64,000 bases of DNA from Leisingera methylohalidivorans DSM 14336 (GTDB taxonomy: Bacteria > Pseudomonadota > Alphaproteobacteria > Rhodobacterales > Rhodobacteraceae), in contig NC_023135.1 in assembly GCF_000511355.1 (NCBI RefSeq), positions 3,002,371 to 3,066,370 of the forward strand. Reading direction: 5' to 3'. The notes under the pieces are model-generated. The model did not search any database and was not told the DNA's origin. It worked only from the letters and a program-made list of their open reading frames with translations. This document shows positions 7,874 to 16,884 of the stretch, piece after piece. How positions within the stretch are numbered: position 1 is the first letter of the stretch; each line of letters starts with the position of its first letter. The position numbers were made by a program, and so were the translations under genes.

Positions 7874-10348
7874 TCAGGCGCGCATGTTGGCGCCACTGGC
7901 GTCATAGACCGGCGCACCCAGAACTTCGGCGTCATACATCTCGCCCAGGATCTCGACCTGCAGCCCGGTGCCGGCCGCGGCGTGTTCCGCCGCGACATAG
8001 CCCATCGCCATCGACGCCTGCGCGTGATGCGCATAGCCGCCGGAGGAGATATAGCCGACCGCTTTGCCATCCTTCAGGATCGCCTCGTCGCCCGAGACGT
8101 CGATGCCGTCCACATTGATGGTCATGGTGACCAGCTTGCGGCCCGGTCCGGCCTCCTTGGCGGCCAGCGCGGCCTCCTTGCCCGCAAAATCCTTCTTCCA
8201 GTTGATGAAGACATCCATGCCGCTTTCCACCGCATCGAAATCGGGGCGGAAGTCGAGCGTCCAGACACCCCAGCCTTTCTCCAGCCGCATCGACATCAGC
8301 GCGCGCGCGCCGTACCAGCGGTACCCCAGATCCGCGCCCGCCTCTTCGATCGCTTCTGCGAGGCGCAGCAGGTACTGCGGCTTGCAGTAGATCTCATAGC
8401 CCAGCTCGCCCGAAAAGCTGATCCGGTTCAGGATCACCGGCACGCCACCGGCAAAGGCCTGGCGCAGATCGCGGAATTTGAACGCCTCGCCCGAGACATC
8501 CTCGCGGGTGATCCGCTGCAGCAGCTCCCGCGATTTCGGACCCGACAGCGCAATGCCGTGCCAGTCGTCCGAGACGTTCTGATAGGTGACATCCGCAGGC
8601 AGGTCCTTTTCGAACCAGCGGCGGTGCGCCTCCTGCATCGAACCCGAGCCGAACAGCATGAAGTGATCTTCTCCCAGGCAGGCCACGGTCAGATCGCCAT
8701 AGAGCTTACCCTTGGGCGTCAGCATCGGCGTCAGCGTCAGGCGGCCAGGTTTCGGCACATAACCCGCCAGCACCCGGTCCAGATAGGCCCGCGCGCCTGT
8801 GCCCTTGAACTCATGCTTGGCAAAGTTGGCAACCTCGATGCCGCCAACGGCTTCGCGAACGGCCTTGACCTCGCGCGCCACATAATCGTGCGACCGGTTG
8901 CGCTCAAAGGTCGGCTCTTCATGCGCGTCCTCCGGACCATCGGCGAACCACAGCGCGTTTTCCAGGCCAAAGCCCTGGCCCATGCGGGCGCCCTTGGCGA
9001 CCAGCCGGTCGTAAAGCGCCGTGGTCTTCTGCATCCGGCCCTTCGGCAGCGTCTCGTTCGGGAAGGTCATCACAAAGCGGCGCTCGTAGTTCTCGGTCGA
9101 CTTTACAGTGCCCCAGTCGGGGGTCGCAAAGTCGCCGAACCGCGCCACATCCATCGCCCAGACATCGATCGAGGGCTCGCCGTCGATCATCCATTCCGCC
9201 ATGGTCAGGCCGACACCGCCGCCCTGGCAGAAGCCGGCCATGACACCCACGGCGCACCAGTAATTCTTCATCCCCGGCACCGGTCCGATCATCGGATTGC
9301 CGTCGGGGCCGAATGTGAAGGGGCCGTTGATCATATCCTTGATGCCGGCCTCGCCAATCGCCGGGATCCGCTCGAACGACATCTCCAGACGGTCGGCGAT
9401 CCGGTCCAGATCCGGTTGCAGCAGCTCATGCCCGAAATCCCACGGCGTGCCATCCACCTTCCAGGGCGTCCCTTTGGGTTCATAGGTGCCCAGCAGCATC
9501 CCCTGCCGTTCCTGACGGAAATAGATGTTCGCCTCGTAATCGATCCCGGCCGGCAGGCGGGTCGGATGGTTCGCCACCGCGTCGATCTTGTCGGTGATCA
9601 GATAGTGGTGCTCCATCGGCTGCACCGGCAGGTTCACGCCCTGCATGTGGCCGACTTCGCGCGCCCAGAGGCCGCCGCAGTTCACGATATGCTCGGCGTT
9701 GATCACACCGCGCGGGGTCACCACATCCCAGCTGCCATCGGGGCGCTGGGTGGTGCCCGTCACAGGCGTGTGGGTGAAATACTGCGCGCCGTGCACCTTG
9801 GCCGCTTTGGCAAAGGCATAGGTGGCACCCGACGGGTCCAGATCACCGTCCTGATCATCCCACAGTGCCGCGTGATAATGTTTCGGGTCGATCAGCGGGT
9901 GGCGCTCAGCCACTTCCTTGGGGCTGATAAACTCCTGGTTCAGACCCATGTACCGCGCCTTGGACCGCTCCCGTTTCAGGTAGTCGTACCAGGTCTTGTT
10001 CGACGCCAGATAAAACCCGCCGGTGATATGCAGGCCAACAGAGTGGCCCGACAGCTCCTCGATCTCCTTATACAGGTCAATGGTATAGGACTGCAGCCGC
10101 GAGATGTTCGGATCCGAAGAAATCGTGTGGATCTGCCCCGCCGCGTGCCAGGAAGAGCCGGAGGTCAGCTCGTCCCGCTCCAAGAGCACCACATCCTTCC
10201 AGCCGAATTTGGCCAAATGGAACAGGATCGAGCAGCCGACGACACCGCCGCCGATAATCACCGCCTTGGCGTGGCTCGGCAGCTTCTTGTCGCCGGTGCT
10301 TTCTTCCTTGTGGATGTTGAGCGTCGATTGGGCAAAATTGTCTGACAT
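7874..10348 (-). CDS. FAD-dependent oxidoreductase with GcvT domain (dimethylglycine/sarcosine dehydrogenase type)
   Basis: An 824-residue two-part enzyme. The N-terminal DAO-type flavin domain has a dinucleotide fold GGGVVG at 33-38 and the motif SSWHAAGQ (His68), the histidine to which relatives attach FAD covalently. The C-terminal third is a GcvT-type folate domain (YQNVSDDWHGIALSGPKSRELL and GELGYEIYCKP) that would pass the released one-carbon unit to tetrahydrofolate. Such enzymes oxidise N-methyl groups of dimethylglycine or sarcosine. Flanking MttB-family and GlxA-type genes on the same strand support methylated-amine catabolism. Exact substrate is uncertain because many GcvT-fused oxidoreductases are annotated alike. 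Confidence 0.88.
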   Translation of the reverse strand: MSDNFAQSTLNIHKEESTGDKKLPSHAKAVIIGGGVVGCSILFHLAKFGWKDVVLLERDELTSGSSWHAAGQIHTISSDPNISRLQSYTIDLYKEIEELSGHSVGLHITGGFYLASNKTWYDYLKRERSKARYMGLNQEFISPKEVAERHPLIDPKHYHAALWDDQDGDLDPSGATYAFAKAAKVHGAQYFTHTPVTGTTQRPDGSWDVVTPRGVINAEHIVNCGGLWAREVGHMQGVNLPVQPMEHHYLITDKIDAVANHPTRLPAGIDYEANIYFRQERQGMLLGTYEPKGTPWKVDGTPWDFGHELLQPDLDRIADRLEMSFERIPAIGEAGIKDMINGPFTFGPDGNPMIGPVPGMKNYWCAVGVMAGFCQGGGVGLTMAEWMIDGEPSIDVWAMDVARFGDFATPDWGTVKSTENYERRFVMTFPNETLPKGRMQKTTALYDRLVAKGARMGQGFGLENALWFADGPEDAHEEPTFERNRSHDYVAREVKAVREAVGGIEVANFAKHEFKGTGARAYLDRVLAGYVPKPGRLTLTPMLTPKGKLYGDLTVACLGEDHFMLFGSGSMQEAHRRWFEKDLPADVTYQNVSDDWHGIALSGPKSRELLQRITREDVSGEAFKFRDLRQAFAGGVPVILNRISFSGELGYEIYCKPQYLLRLAEAIEEAGADLGYRWYGARALMSMRLEKGWGVWTLDFRPDFDAVESGMDVFINWKKDFAGKEAALAAKEAGPGRKLVTMTINVDGIDVSGDEAILKDGKAVGYISSGGYAHHAQASMAMGYVAAEHAAAGTGLQVEILGEMYDAEVLGAPVYDASGANMRA

Positions 10349-10423
10349 GGGTATTGTCCTCAGGTCTGGGGCAAGCGGCAGCTGGGCCGCGAGAGATTTT
10401 GGTTGGCGGGCCGGCGCAGCAAG

Positions 10424-11944
10424 TTAGTACCAGGCGTCCGGGATTTCTTCTTTGCGGCGGGCGACATAGCCGGAGAGCTCTTCCTTCACCGCGTCATCCA
10501 ACGGCGGCGCCTGATACTCGTTCAGCATCTGGTTCCAGCGCTCATAGGCCCGCTGGCGCATGTTCTTGGAACCGCCCTCCTCCCAGCTTTCAACGTTTTC
10601 GCTGTCGCTGAGTTTGGGTTCATAGAACGCGGTCTGATAGTTGCGCATGGTGTGGGCTGAGCCAAGGAAATGGCCGCCTGGCTCCACCTCGGCGTAAGCA
10701 TCGCGGGCAAAGGCCTCGTCGCTGGTATCCAGCCCATGGCTCAGCACCTTCTGGTACGACCCCAGCCGGTCCGCATCCATAATCAGCTTCTCGAACCCGG
10801 TGCACAGCCCGCCTTCCATCCACCCTGCCGAATGCAGCACAAAATTGGCCCCGGCCAGCATGGTGGAATGCATCGAGTCGGCACTCTCATAGGCCGCTTG
10901 CGCATCCTCGATCTTCGACGCGGTCAGCGAGCCGCCGCAACGCAGCGGCAGGCCTGCACGCCGGGCCAGCTGGCCGATGGCATAGTTCGACACCACCGGC
11001 TCCGGCATGCCAAAGGTCGGCGCGCCGGATTTCAGCGACATCGACGACAGGAAATTCCCCAGCACAAACGGCGCACCCGGACGCACCAGCTGGGTGAAGG
11101 CGCAGACCATCATCGCCTCGGCCATGGCCTGGGCAACCGACGCCGCAGTCGAGACCGGCCCCATCGCGCCGGTCAGGATGAACGGCACCACGATCATGCC
11201 CTGCCCGCGGGCGGAATAGGTGCGCACCGCTTCGGTCACCACCTTATCCACCAGCAGCGGCGAGTTGGTGTTCACATTGCCCATGATCACGCAGTTGTTG
11301 TCCATGACCTCCTTGCCAAAGACGATCTCGGCCATATCGACACTGTCCTGCGCGCGGGACATCTCGGTGATGGCGCCCAGATGCGGTTTGTCGCTGAGGG
11401 TCATATGGGCGAACAGCATGTCGAAATGGCGCTTGCTCACCGGCACGTCGCAAGGCTCGCAGATAACAAAGCCGCCGTGATGCAGGTTCGGATGCATATA
11501 GGTGAGCTTCACCAGCTTCTCAAAGCTCTCCATGTCGCCATAGCGGCGCCCGCCCTTCAGATCGCGCACAAACGGCGCGCCATAGATCGGGGCGAACACC
11601 TGATTGTTGCCGCCGATGGTCACCGACCGTTCGCGGTTGCGGGCCAGCTGGGTAAATTCGCACGGTGCCTTCGCGCACAGGGCGCGGATCCACTGCGCAT
11701 CCGCCCGCACAATGTCGCCGTCAATGCGCGCACCGGCCTCTCTCCAGATTCTCAACGCCTCGGGGTCATCGCGGAAAGCGATGCCGATGTCCTCAAAAAT
11801 CCAATCGACCTGGGCCTCCAGCTTGACCAGTTTCTCCTCGTCCAGCACATCAAAGAACGGCAGCCTGCGCTGGATGAACGGCGATGCGGGGGCACCCGCC
11901 GGAGCGGTGTTTCTATCGCGGGATGCGCGGGCGCGTCGGGCCAT
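10424..11944 (-). CDS. Trimethylamine methyltransferase family (MttB) protein, non-pyrrolysine
   Basis: A 506-residue MttB-superfamily protein. The frame has no in-frame amber codon, so it lacks the pyrrolysine of the archaeal trimethylamine enzyme and belongs to the non-Pyl branch, whose known members demethylate quaternary amines such as glycine betaine. Visible family segments are KLVKLTYMHPNLHHGGF, MGNVNTNSPLLVDKVVTEAVRTY and GHFLGSAHTMRNYQTAFYEPKLSD. The ATG at 11944 follows GGAGAG at good spacing; a longer TTG start at 11956 would place that ribosome-binding site inside the gene. It is followed after 75 bp by the dimethylglycine-type oxidoreductase. Confidence 0.88.
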   Translation of the reverse strand: MARRARASRDRNTAPAGAPASPFIQRRLPFFDVLDEEKLVKLEAQVDWIFEDIGIAFRDDPEALRIWREAGARIDGDIVRADAQWIRALCAKAPCEFTQLARNRERSVTIGGNNQVFAPIYGAPFVRDLKGGRRYGDMESFEKLVKLTYMHPNLHHGGFVICEPCDVPVSKRHFDMLFAHMTLSDKPHLGAITEMSRAQDSVDMAEIVFGKEVMDNNCVIMGNVNTNSPLLVDKVVTEAVRTYSARGQGMIVVPFILTGAMGPVSTAASVAQAMAEAMMVCAFTQLVRPGAPFVLGNFLSSMSLKSGAPTFGMPEPVVSNYAIGQLARRAGLPLRCGGSLTASKIEDAQAAYESADSMHSTMLAGANFVLHSAGWMEGGLCTGFEKLIMDADRLGSYQKVLSHGLDTSDEAFARDAYAEVEPGGHFLGSAHTMRNYQTAFYEPKLSDSENVESWEEGGSKNMRQRAYERWNQMLNEYQAPPLDDAVKEELSGYVARRKEEIPDAWY

Positions 11945-12039
11945 GGGGCTCTCCAAAATCTCAAGTGATGAACCACACTAAGCCTGAGGCCGGCATTTGT
12001 GACGGTTGAAAAATCTGATCGTTTGGATAATTGAGGGTT
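11945..12039. promoter_or_regulatory. Divergent promoter region between mttB-like and lysR genes
   Basis: The 95-bp gap separates the minus-strand methylated-amine genes from the plus-strand LysR gene. This arrangement, with a LysR gene transcribed away from a metabolic operon over a shared short intergenic region, is where LysR proteins usually bind and activate. No clear T-N11-A box could be singled out by eye. Confidence 0.5.
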
Positions 12040-12954
12040 ATGCAAGAACTGTGGAAGCTCCTTACCAGCCCCCGCCACCTGATCGTTTTTGAGGCCGCCG
12101 CAAGGCACGGCTCCTTTACCCGTGCGTCGGAAGAGCTGAACGTGCAGCAGCCGGCCGTCAGTGCCGCGATCAAGCAGATGGAAGCGTCACTGGGGGTGGT
12201 TCTGTTCCGCCGCAGCCACCGCAAAGTGGAGCTGACCGGGGCGGGAATGCGGCTTTATACAGATGTCTCCAAGGCGCTGGAGGATATCCTGTCCTCCACC
12301 AAAGCGGTCCGGCAGTTCGGGCGAAACGACCATGTCACGCTCAACTGCTCCTCTGCATTTGCATATTACTGGGTGATGCCAAGACTGACCCAGCTGCATG
12401 ACGCGCATCCCGATATCGACCTGCGCCTGCAAAGCTCGGACCGGGAGCCGGATATCAATACCGAAGGCATCTCGCTGGCGGTGCGGCGCGGGCATGGAAA
12501 CTGGCCGGACTGCCATTCCGCCCTGATCGCACCCGAGGTGATCTATCCAGTGGCCAGCCCGCGGGTGATGGCCTCGGCGGTCAACCTGGCAACCGTTCCC
12601 AACCTGCTGCACGAGCGCCTCATTCACCTGGAGGAACCGATCCGCGAACGCCCCAGCTGGAAGCAATGGTTTGCCCACTTCGGTGTCACCGGGCGCCTGC
12701 CGGCGGCGGGTCTGCGGCTCAATGATTATGCCTTGGTGCTGCAGGCGGCCATTGCCGGCGAGGGCTTTGCCTTCGGCTGGCAGCACGTGACCGCCCCCTT
12801 GATCAAACAGGGGCTGCTGGCAGCGCGCAAAGAGTGGACCTGGTCAACCGGCGCCGGTTTCTACCTGGTTTGGTCCAAGAACCAGGACCTGGTCCCCGAC
12901 GCCGAACTGGTTCGCCAGTGGCTGTTGGAGGTTGCCAAGCCCGGAACCGCCTGA
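12040..12954 (+). CDS. LysR-family transcriptional regulator (GcvA-like)
   Basis: A 304-residue LysR protein. The winged helix is at the N-terminus (PRHLIVFEAAARHGSFTRASEELNVQQPAVSAAIKQMEASLGVVLFRRSHRKVELTGAG, split here by family consensus), followed by the effector-binding domain (NCSSAFAYYWVMPRLTQLHDAHPDIDLRL). These features match the GcvA subgroup. The ATG at 12040 was preferred to an in-frame TTG at 12031. It is divergent from the MttB-type gene and is the best candidate for its regulator, and it converges with sitD, the two stops being 1 bp apart. Confidence 0.88.
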   Translation: MQELWKLLTSPRHLIVFEAAARHGSFTRASEELNVQQPAVSAAIKQMEASLGVVLFRRSHRKVELTGAGMRLYTDVSKALEDILSSTKAVRQFGRNDHVTLNCSSAFAYYWVMPRLTQLHDAHPDIDLRLQSSDREPDINTEGISLAVRRGHGNWPDCHSALIAPEVIYPVASPRVMASAVNLATVPNLLHERLIHLEEPIRERPSWKQWFAHFGVTGRLPAAGLRLNDYALVLQAAIAGEGFAFGWQHVTAPLIKQGLLAARKEWTWSTGAGFYLVWSKNQDLVPDAELVRQWLLEVAKPGTA

Positions 12955-12955
12955 C

Positions 12956-13816
12956 TCACACGATCCCTGAGGTATCCTTGACCCGCTGCATCGAGGTGCG
13001 GCGGGTCACATGCAGCCGCCGCACAAACGCTAGGATGAACAGCAGCGTCAGGATCAGCACGATGGTCGGCGCCGGCGCACTGTCGAGGAAGAAGCTGGCA
13101 TAGGTGCCCGCCAGCATCGAAAACATGCAGATCAGGACAGACACCCACAGCATGGTGCTGAACTTGCGCACCACCAGAAAGGCGATGGCGCCAGGCGCAA
13201 TCAGCAATCCAATCGCCAGGATCAGCCCCGCTGCGGACAGGGTGGCCACAATCGTCAGCGACAAGGCCGCCAGCAGCCCGTAGTGCAGCACTGTCACCGG
13301 CAGGCCGGAGGCTTGCGCCTGAGCGGGGTCAAAACTGTGCAGCACAAGATCTTTCCATTTCAAGACCAGCGCGACAGCGACCCCCAGGGAGATGATGCCC
13401 GCGGTCCACAGCTCATTCGGCTCCACGCCCAGCATGTTGCCGAACAGGATGTGGTCCAGATGGGCGTTGGTCTCAACCGAGACATAGAGCACGATACCGA
13501 GGCCGAACATGCCGGAGAAGACCACACCCATCACCGTGTCCTGTTTCACCCGGCTGTTGCCGGACAGATAGCCGGTGGCAACCGCACACAGCATGCCTGC
13601 AGCAAAGGCGCCCAGGATCAGCGGCAGCCCTGCGATATAGGCCAGCACGATACCGGGCAGCACCGCATGGCTGACCGCATCGCCCATCAGCGCCCAGCCT
13701 TTCATCACCAGAAAGCACGAAAGCAGCGCAGTGGGGATGGACACGATCAGCGAGATCAGAAAGGCGTTCTGCATGAACGCGAACTGGAACGGCATCAGTA
13801 AAGTATCGAGATCCAT
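12956..13816 (-). CDS. sitD: Manganese/iron ABC transporter permease (SitD)
   Basis: An ABC-3 family integral membrane protein of 286 residues with about eight hydrophobic spans, starting [22 protein letters not shown]. The signature MKGWALMGDAVSHAVLPGIVLAY is shared by zinc/manganese permeases. It forms the channel with the preceding permease; two different permeases in a row is the arrangement of Sit systems, whereas Znu and Mnt systems have one. Its ATG overlaps the preceding stop by 1 bp (TGATG). The metal is inferred from the gene order and binding-protein ligands. Confidence 0.88.
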   Translation of the reverse strand: MDLDTLLMPFQFAFMQNAFLISLIVSIPTALLSCFLVMKGWALMGDAVSHAVLPGIVLAYIAGLPLILGAFAAGMLCAVATGYLSGNSRVKQDTVMGVVFSGMFGLGIVLYVSVETNAHLDHILFGNMLGVEPNELWTAGIISLGVAVALVLKWKDLVLHSFDPAQAQASGLPVTVLHYGLLAALSLTIVATLSAAGLILAIGLLIAPGAIAFLVVRKFSTMLWVSVLICMFSMLAGTYASFFLDSAPAPTIVLILTLLFILAFVRRLHVTRRTSMQRVKDTSGIV

Positions 13817-14697
13817 CACACAGCTCCCTCTTGTGCGGCGGGACCGCGCTTCAACGCCTCGCGCGCCTTGCGTTTGGCGGCCAGCAACCCGTGTTTCGGA
13901 GCAAAGACAAAGACCATCAGAAAGATCAGCGTCTGCAGGGTCACGATGATGCCGCCGGTGGCACCGTCCAGAAAGTAACTGGCGTAGGCGCCAAAGAAGC
14001 TGGTGAGGGCACCGATCAGCACCGACACCACGATCAGCCGCGGAAACCGGTCGCAAAGCAGATAGGCGGTCGCACCCGGCGTCACCACCATGGCAATCAC
14101 CAGAAACGCCCCCACTGTCTGCATCGCCGCCACGACGGCGGCCGACAGCAGCACGAAAAACACCGCCTTCAGCAGTCCGGGCCTGAGCCCGATGGTGCGG
14201 GCGTGGTTTTCGTCAAAGAAGGTGACCATCAGGTCTTTCCACTTGGCCAGCAGAACCGCCAGCGAGACAAAGCCGATGATTGCCAGCTGCAGCGTGTCCT
14301 CGGGCGTGATCGCCAGGATATTGCCCATCGTGATGGTCTGGACTGAGACCGACATCGGGCTGATCGAGACAATGAACAGCCCAAGGCCGAAGAAGGAGGT
14401 GAAGATCAGCCCGATGATCACATCCACCTTCAGGCCGGAGCGTTCCGACAGGAACAGCATCGCCCCCGCCGCCAGCCCGCCGGCAATAAACGCGCCCAGC
14501 GCAAACGGCAGGCCCAGAATGTAGGCCCCCGCCACACCGGGCACCACAGAGTGGGACAGTGCATCGCCGATCAGCGACCAGCCCTTGAGCATCAGATAGG
14601 CCGACAGGAAGGCGCAGACCCCGCCGACCAGCGCCGAGACCCACATCGCATTGGTCATGTAGCCATAGGAGAACGGCTCCAGCAGGTATTCCATCAT
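13816..14697 (-). CDS. sitC: Manganese/iron ABC transporter permease (SitC)
   Basis: A 293-residue ABC-3 family permease, about eight membrane spans, with the family signature [26 protein letters not shown] near residues 38-63. Two adjacent ATGs (14697 and 14694) both overlap the end of the ATPase gene (ATGATGA), so coupling is tight whichever is used. It carries a cytoplasmic basic tail ([17 protein letters not shown]) absent from the partner permease. Confidence 0.88.
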   Translation of the reverse strand: MMEYLLEPFSYGYMTNAMWVSALVGGVCAFLSAYLMLKGWSLIGDALSHSVVPGVAGAYILGLPFALGAFIAGGLAAGAMLFLSERSGLKVDVIIGLIFTSFFGLGLFIVSISPMSVSVQTITMGNILAITPEDTLQLAIIGFVSLAVLLAKWKDLMVTFFDENHARTIGLRPGLLKAVFFVLLSAAVVAAMQTVGAFLVIAMVVTPGATAYLLCDRFPRLIVVSVLIGALTSFFGAYASYFLDGATGGIIVTLQTLIFLMVFVFAPKHGLLAAKRKAREALKRGPAAQEGAV

Positions 14698-15599
14698 TCC
14701 TGTTCCCGGCTCTCGCTGGTCTGGGTCTTTTCACCGTATTGAACAAAGGGACGCTCATCGTCGGTCAGGATGGTGACCTCGCGGGTGTCGCCGTCGTCAT
14801 GCAGCGCTTGGCCGCCCAGGGTGAAATGGCGCAGCACCCCGCCAAAGGCGTGTTCCAGGTTGGCGCGGGTAAAGGTGGTCTCGGTCGGGCCGAACCCCAG
14901 CACGGTACCCTTGACCAGCACGGTGCGGTCGCAGAACTCAGGCACGCTGCCCAGATTGTGGGTGGAAACCAGCATTACGCGGCCCTCGGCCCGCAGCTCC
15001 CGCAATAGCGCGATGATCTGCTCTTCGGTCTTCACATCCACCCCGGTAAAGGGCTCGTCCAGCAGGATCACCTGCCCGTCTTGGGCCAAAGCACGTGCCA
15101 GGAACACCCGTTTGCGCTGGCCACCGGACAGCTCGCCGATCTGGCGGTTGCGGAAGTCCTGCATGTTGACCCGGTGCAGCGCCTGCTCGACGGCCTCGTG
15201 ATCTGCCGCCTTGGGGCGGCGCAGGAACCCCATGTGGCCGTAACGCCCCATCATCACCACATCCTCGACCAGCACCGGGAAGGCCCAATCGACCTCCTCG
15301 GACTGCGGCACATAGGCGACCAGATTCTTGCGCAGCGCCTCTTTGACCGTCATGCCGAGGATGCGGATTTCGCCCTGTGCGGCCGGCACAAACCCCATGA
15401 TCGCCTTGAACAGAGTCGACTTGCCGGCCCCGTTCACCCCGACCAGCGCCGCAACGGTGCCGCGGGGAATGGAAAAGCTGGCATCCCACAGGGCCGTATG
15501 GCCGTTGCGGTAGGTCACCGTGACGTTCTTGGCGGCGATCCCGTCAACTGCGGGCGTGGCGCTGGCGTTCATAATGTGGGTCTCACTGGCATCAAGCAT
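14694..15599 (-). CDS. sitB: Manganese/iron ABC transporter ATPase (SitB)
   Basis: ATPase subunit of the metal importer, about 300 residues. Visible are Walker [10 protein letters not shown], signature [15 protein letters not shown], Walker [13 protein letters not shown] and the switch histidine in STHNLG. The start is uncertain: a GTG at 15623, ATG at 15599 and ATG at 15572 are all in frame; 15599, preceded by GGACAG, is given. The gap to sitA holds a strong stem-loop. A C-terminal extension after the ATPase core ([28 protein letters not shown]) contains several His/Asp residues of unknown role. Confidence 0.88.
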   Translation of the reverse strand: MLDASETHIMNASATPAVDGIAAKNVTVTYRNGHTALWDASFSIPRGTVAALVGVNGAGKSTLFKAIMGFVPAAQGEIRILGMTVKEALRKNLVAYVPQSEEVDWAFPVLVEDVVMMGRYGHMGFLRRPKAADHEAVEQALHRVNMQDFRNRQIGELSGGQRKRVFLARALAQDGQVILLDEPFTGVDVKTEEQIIALLRELRAEGRVMLVSTHNLGSVPEFCDRTVLVKGTVLGFGPTETTFTRANLEHAFGGVLRHFTLGGQALHDDGDTREVTILTDDERPFVQYGEKTQTSESREQE

Positions 15600-15648
15600 G
15601 GGCTGTCCTGCAGAGTTACACACAGAATATGTGCTTTGTGAAATGAAA

Positions 15649-15674
15649 CGCCCCGCAGCACGTGCTGCGGGGCG
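15649..15674 (-). terminator. Perfect 12-bp stem-loop between sitA and sitB
   Basis: Arms 15649-15660 and 15663-15674 are perfect complements around a 2-nt centre and lie 22 bp past the sitA stop. On the gene strand the stem is followed by TTTCATTTC, only a weak U-run. It probably lets part of the transcription through, giving more binding protein than ATPase and permeases. Confidence 0.65.
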
Positions 15675-15695
15675 AAAGCAAATTCATTGAAAGGC

Positions 15696-16598
15696 TCAGT
15701 TAGTGACCTCGGCCAGACCGCGTGCCACGGTTTGGGACGTGACCCTGAGCAGGTCCAGATAGGTGGGCACCGGACCGTCCGCTTCGCTAAGCGAGTCGAC
15801 ATAAAGCTCGCCGCCATAGGCCACGCCGGTTTCACGGGCCACCTGCTCTGCCGGAGCGGTGTTGACGGTGCTCTCGCAGAATACCACCGGGATATCATTG
15901 GCGCGCACCCCGTCGATCACGGCGCGCACCTGCTGCGGGGTGCCGACCTGATCGGCATTCATCGGCCACAGATACAGCTCCTTCATGCCGAAATCGCGCG
16001 CCAGATAGCTGAAGGCGCCTTCGCAGGTCACCAGCCAGCGCTTGTCCTCCGGGATTTCGGCAATGGCGCGGCGCAGCGGTTCGATCGTGGCGCGCAGCCT
16101 GTCTTTGTATTCGCCTGCGTTCTTGACATAGACCGCGGCGTTCTCCGGGTCGTGCTCGGCGAAGGCTTCGACAATGTTGTCGATATAGATGAGCGCGTTA
16201 TCCAGCCCCATCCAGGCATGCGGGTTGGGCTTGCCTTCATAAGAGCCGGCCCCGATCGGGATCGGATCAATACCATCGGTCAGCGTCACCGACGGCACAT
16301 CCTTCATGTTGGACAAAAACTGCTCGAACCAAAGCTCAAGGTTCATGCCGTTCCACAGAATCAAGTCCGCGCCGGACGCCCGCACGATGTCACGCGGGGT
16401 CGGTTCATAGCCGTGGATCTCGGCGCCGGGCTTGGTGACCGAGACCACCTCGGCGGCATCCCCCGCCACATTGGCCGCCATATCTGCCAGAACGGTAAAG
16501 GTTGTGACCACCTTCATCTTGTCTTCAGCCATGGCAGCGCTGGCAGCAACGGCCGCAAAAGCGGCGGCGGAAACTGTCTTGAGCAAGTTCGGGAACAT
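15696..16598 (-). CDS. sitA: Manganese/iron-binding periplasmic protein (SitA)
   Basis: A cluster A-I (family 9) metal-binding protein of 300 residues. It has a Sec signal peptide (MFPNLLKTVSAAAFAAVAASAAMA). The four expected metal ligands are visible: His in GAEIHGYEPTP, His in GKPNPHAWMGLDNA, Glu in VTCEGAFSYLA and Asp in ELYVDSLSE. This His-His-Glu-Asp set is that of manganese/iron receptors rather than zinc receptors (three His), and no His-rich loop is present, supporting Mn/Fe. It is the first gene of sitABCD and stands directly behind a long inverted repeat that resembles a Fur/Mur-type box. Confidence 0.9.
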   Translation of the reverse strand: MFPNLLKTVSAAAFAAVAASAAMAEDKMKVVTTFTVLADMAANVAGDAAEVVSVTKPGAEIHGYEPTPRDIVRASGADLILWNGMNLELWFEQFLSNMKDVPSVTLTDGIDPIPIGAGSYEGKPNPHAWMGLDNALIYIDNIVEAFAEHDPENAAVYVKNAGEYKDRLRATIEPLRRAIAEIPEDKRWLVTCEGAFSYLARDFGMKELYLWPMNADQVGTPQQVRAVIDGVRANDIPVVFCESTVNTAPAEQVARETGVAYGGELYVDSLSEADGPVPTYLDLLRVTSQTVARGLAEVTN

Positions 16599-16633
16599 CC
16601 GATTCTCCGTTTTGAAGATGTCTGTGATGCATC

Positions 16634-16687
16634 GTTATTGCAAATCATTCTCAACTGTCAATGAAATTGAGAATGATTTGCAATAAC
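16634..16687 (-). promoter_or_regulatory. Long perfect inverted repeat upstream of sitA (Fur/Mur-like operator)
   Basis: Two 21-bp arms (16634-16654 and 16667-16687) are perfect reverse complements separated by 12 bp. Each arm contains GCAAATCATTCTCA, which resembles half of the Mur/Fur-type boxes described for manganese uptake genes in alphaproteobacteria. The repeat ends 35 bp before the sitA start, where repressor binding would cover the promoter. The match to Mur is from memory of that motif. Confidence 0.75.
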
Positions 16688-16884
16688 AGTGCCGGCAGAA
16701 GACAGAGCTGCGCTGTCATCATTTCCTTTTCAAATGGTTAACAGAGGTTAATGACGTCTTAATGTTGCCCGGATCGCAACCGCCATTTCGCCCCAATCAC
16801 CAACTAAACCTGAAGTTGCAGCCAGAACGGCGCGGGACTGAACCTGAACCTAATCCTTCGACCTTCTGAGCGAGCACATTCCCC

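Noticed and set aside
7982..10345. Very long plus-strand open frame (787 codons) opposite the dimethylglycine-type oxidoreductase
   Set aside because: Arg/His/Gln-rich translation with no domain, exactly antisense to a gene with clear motifs; a by-product of high GC.
14739..15641. Plus-strand frames across the sitB gene
   Set aside because: Antisense shadows of the ATPase gene; no motifs.
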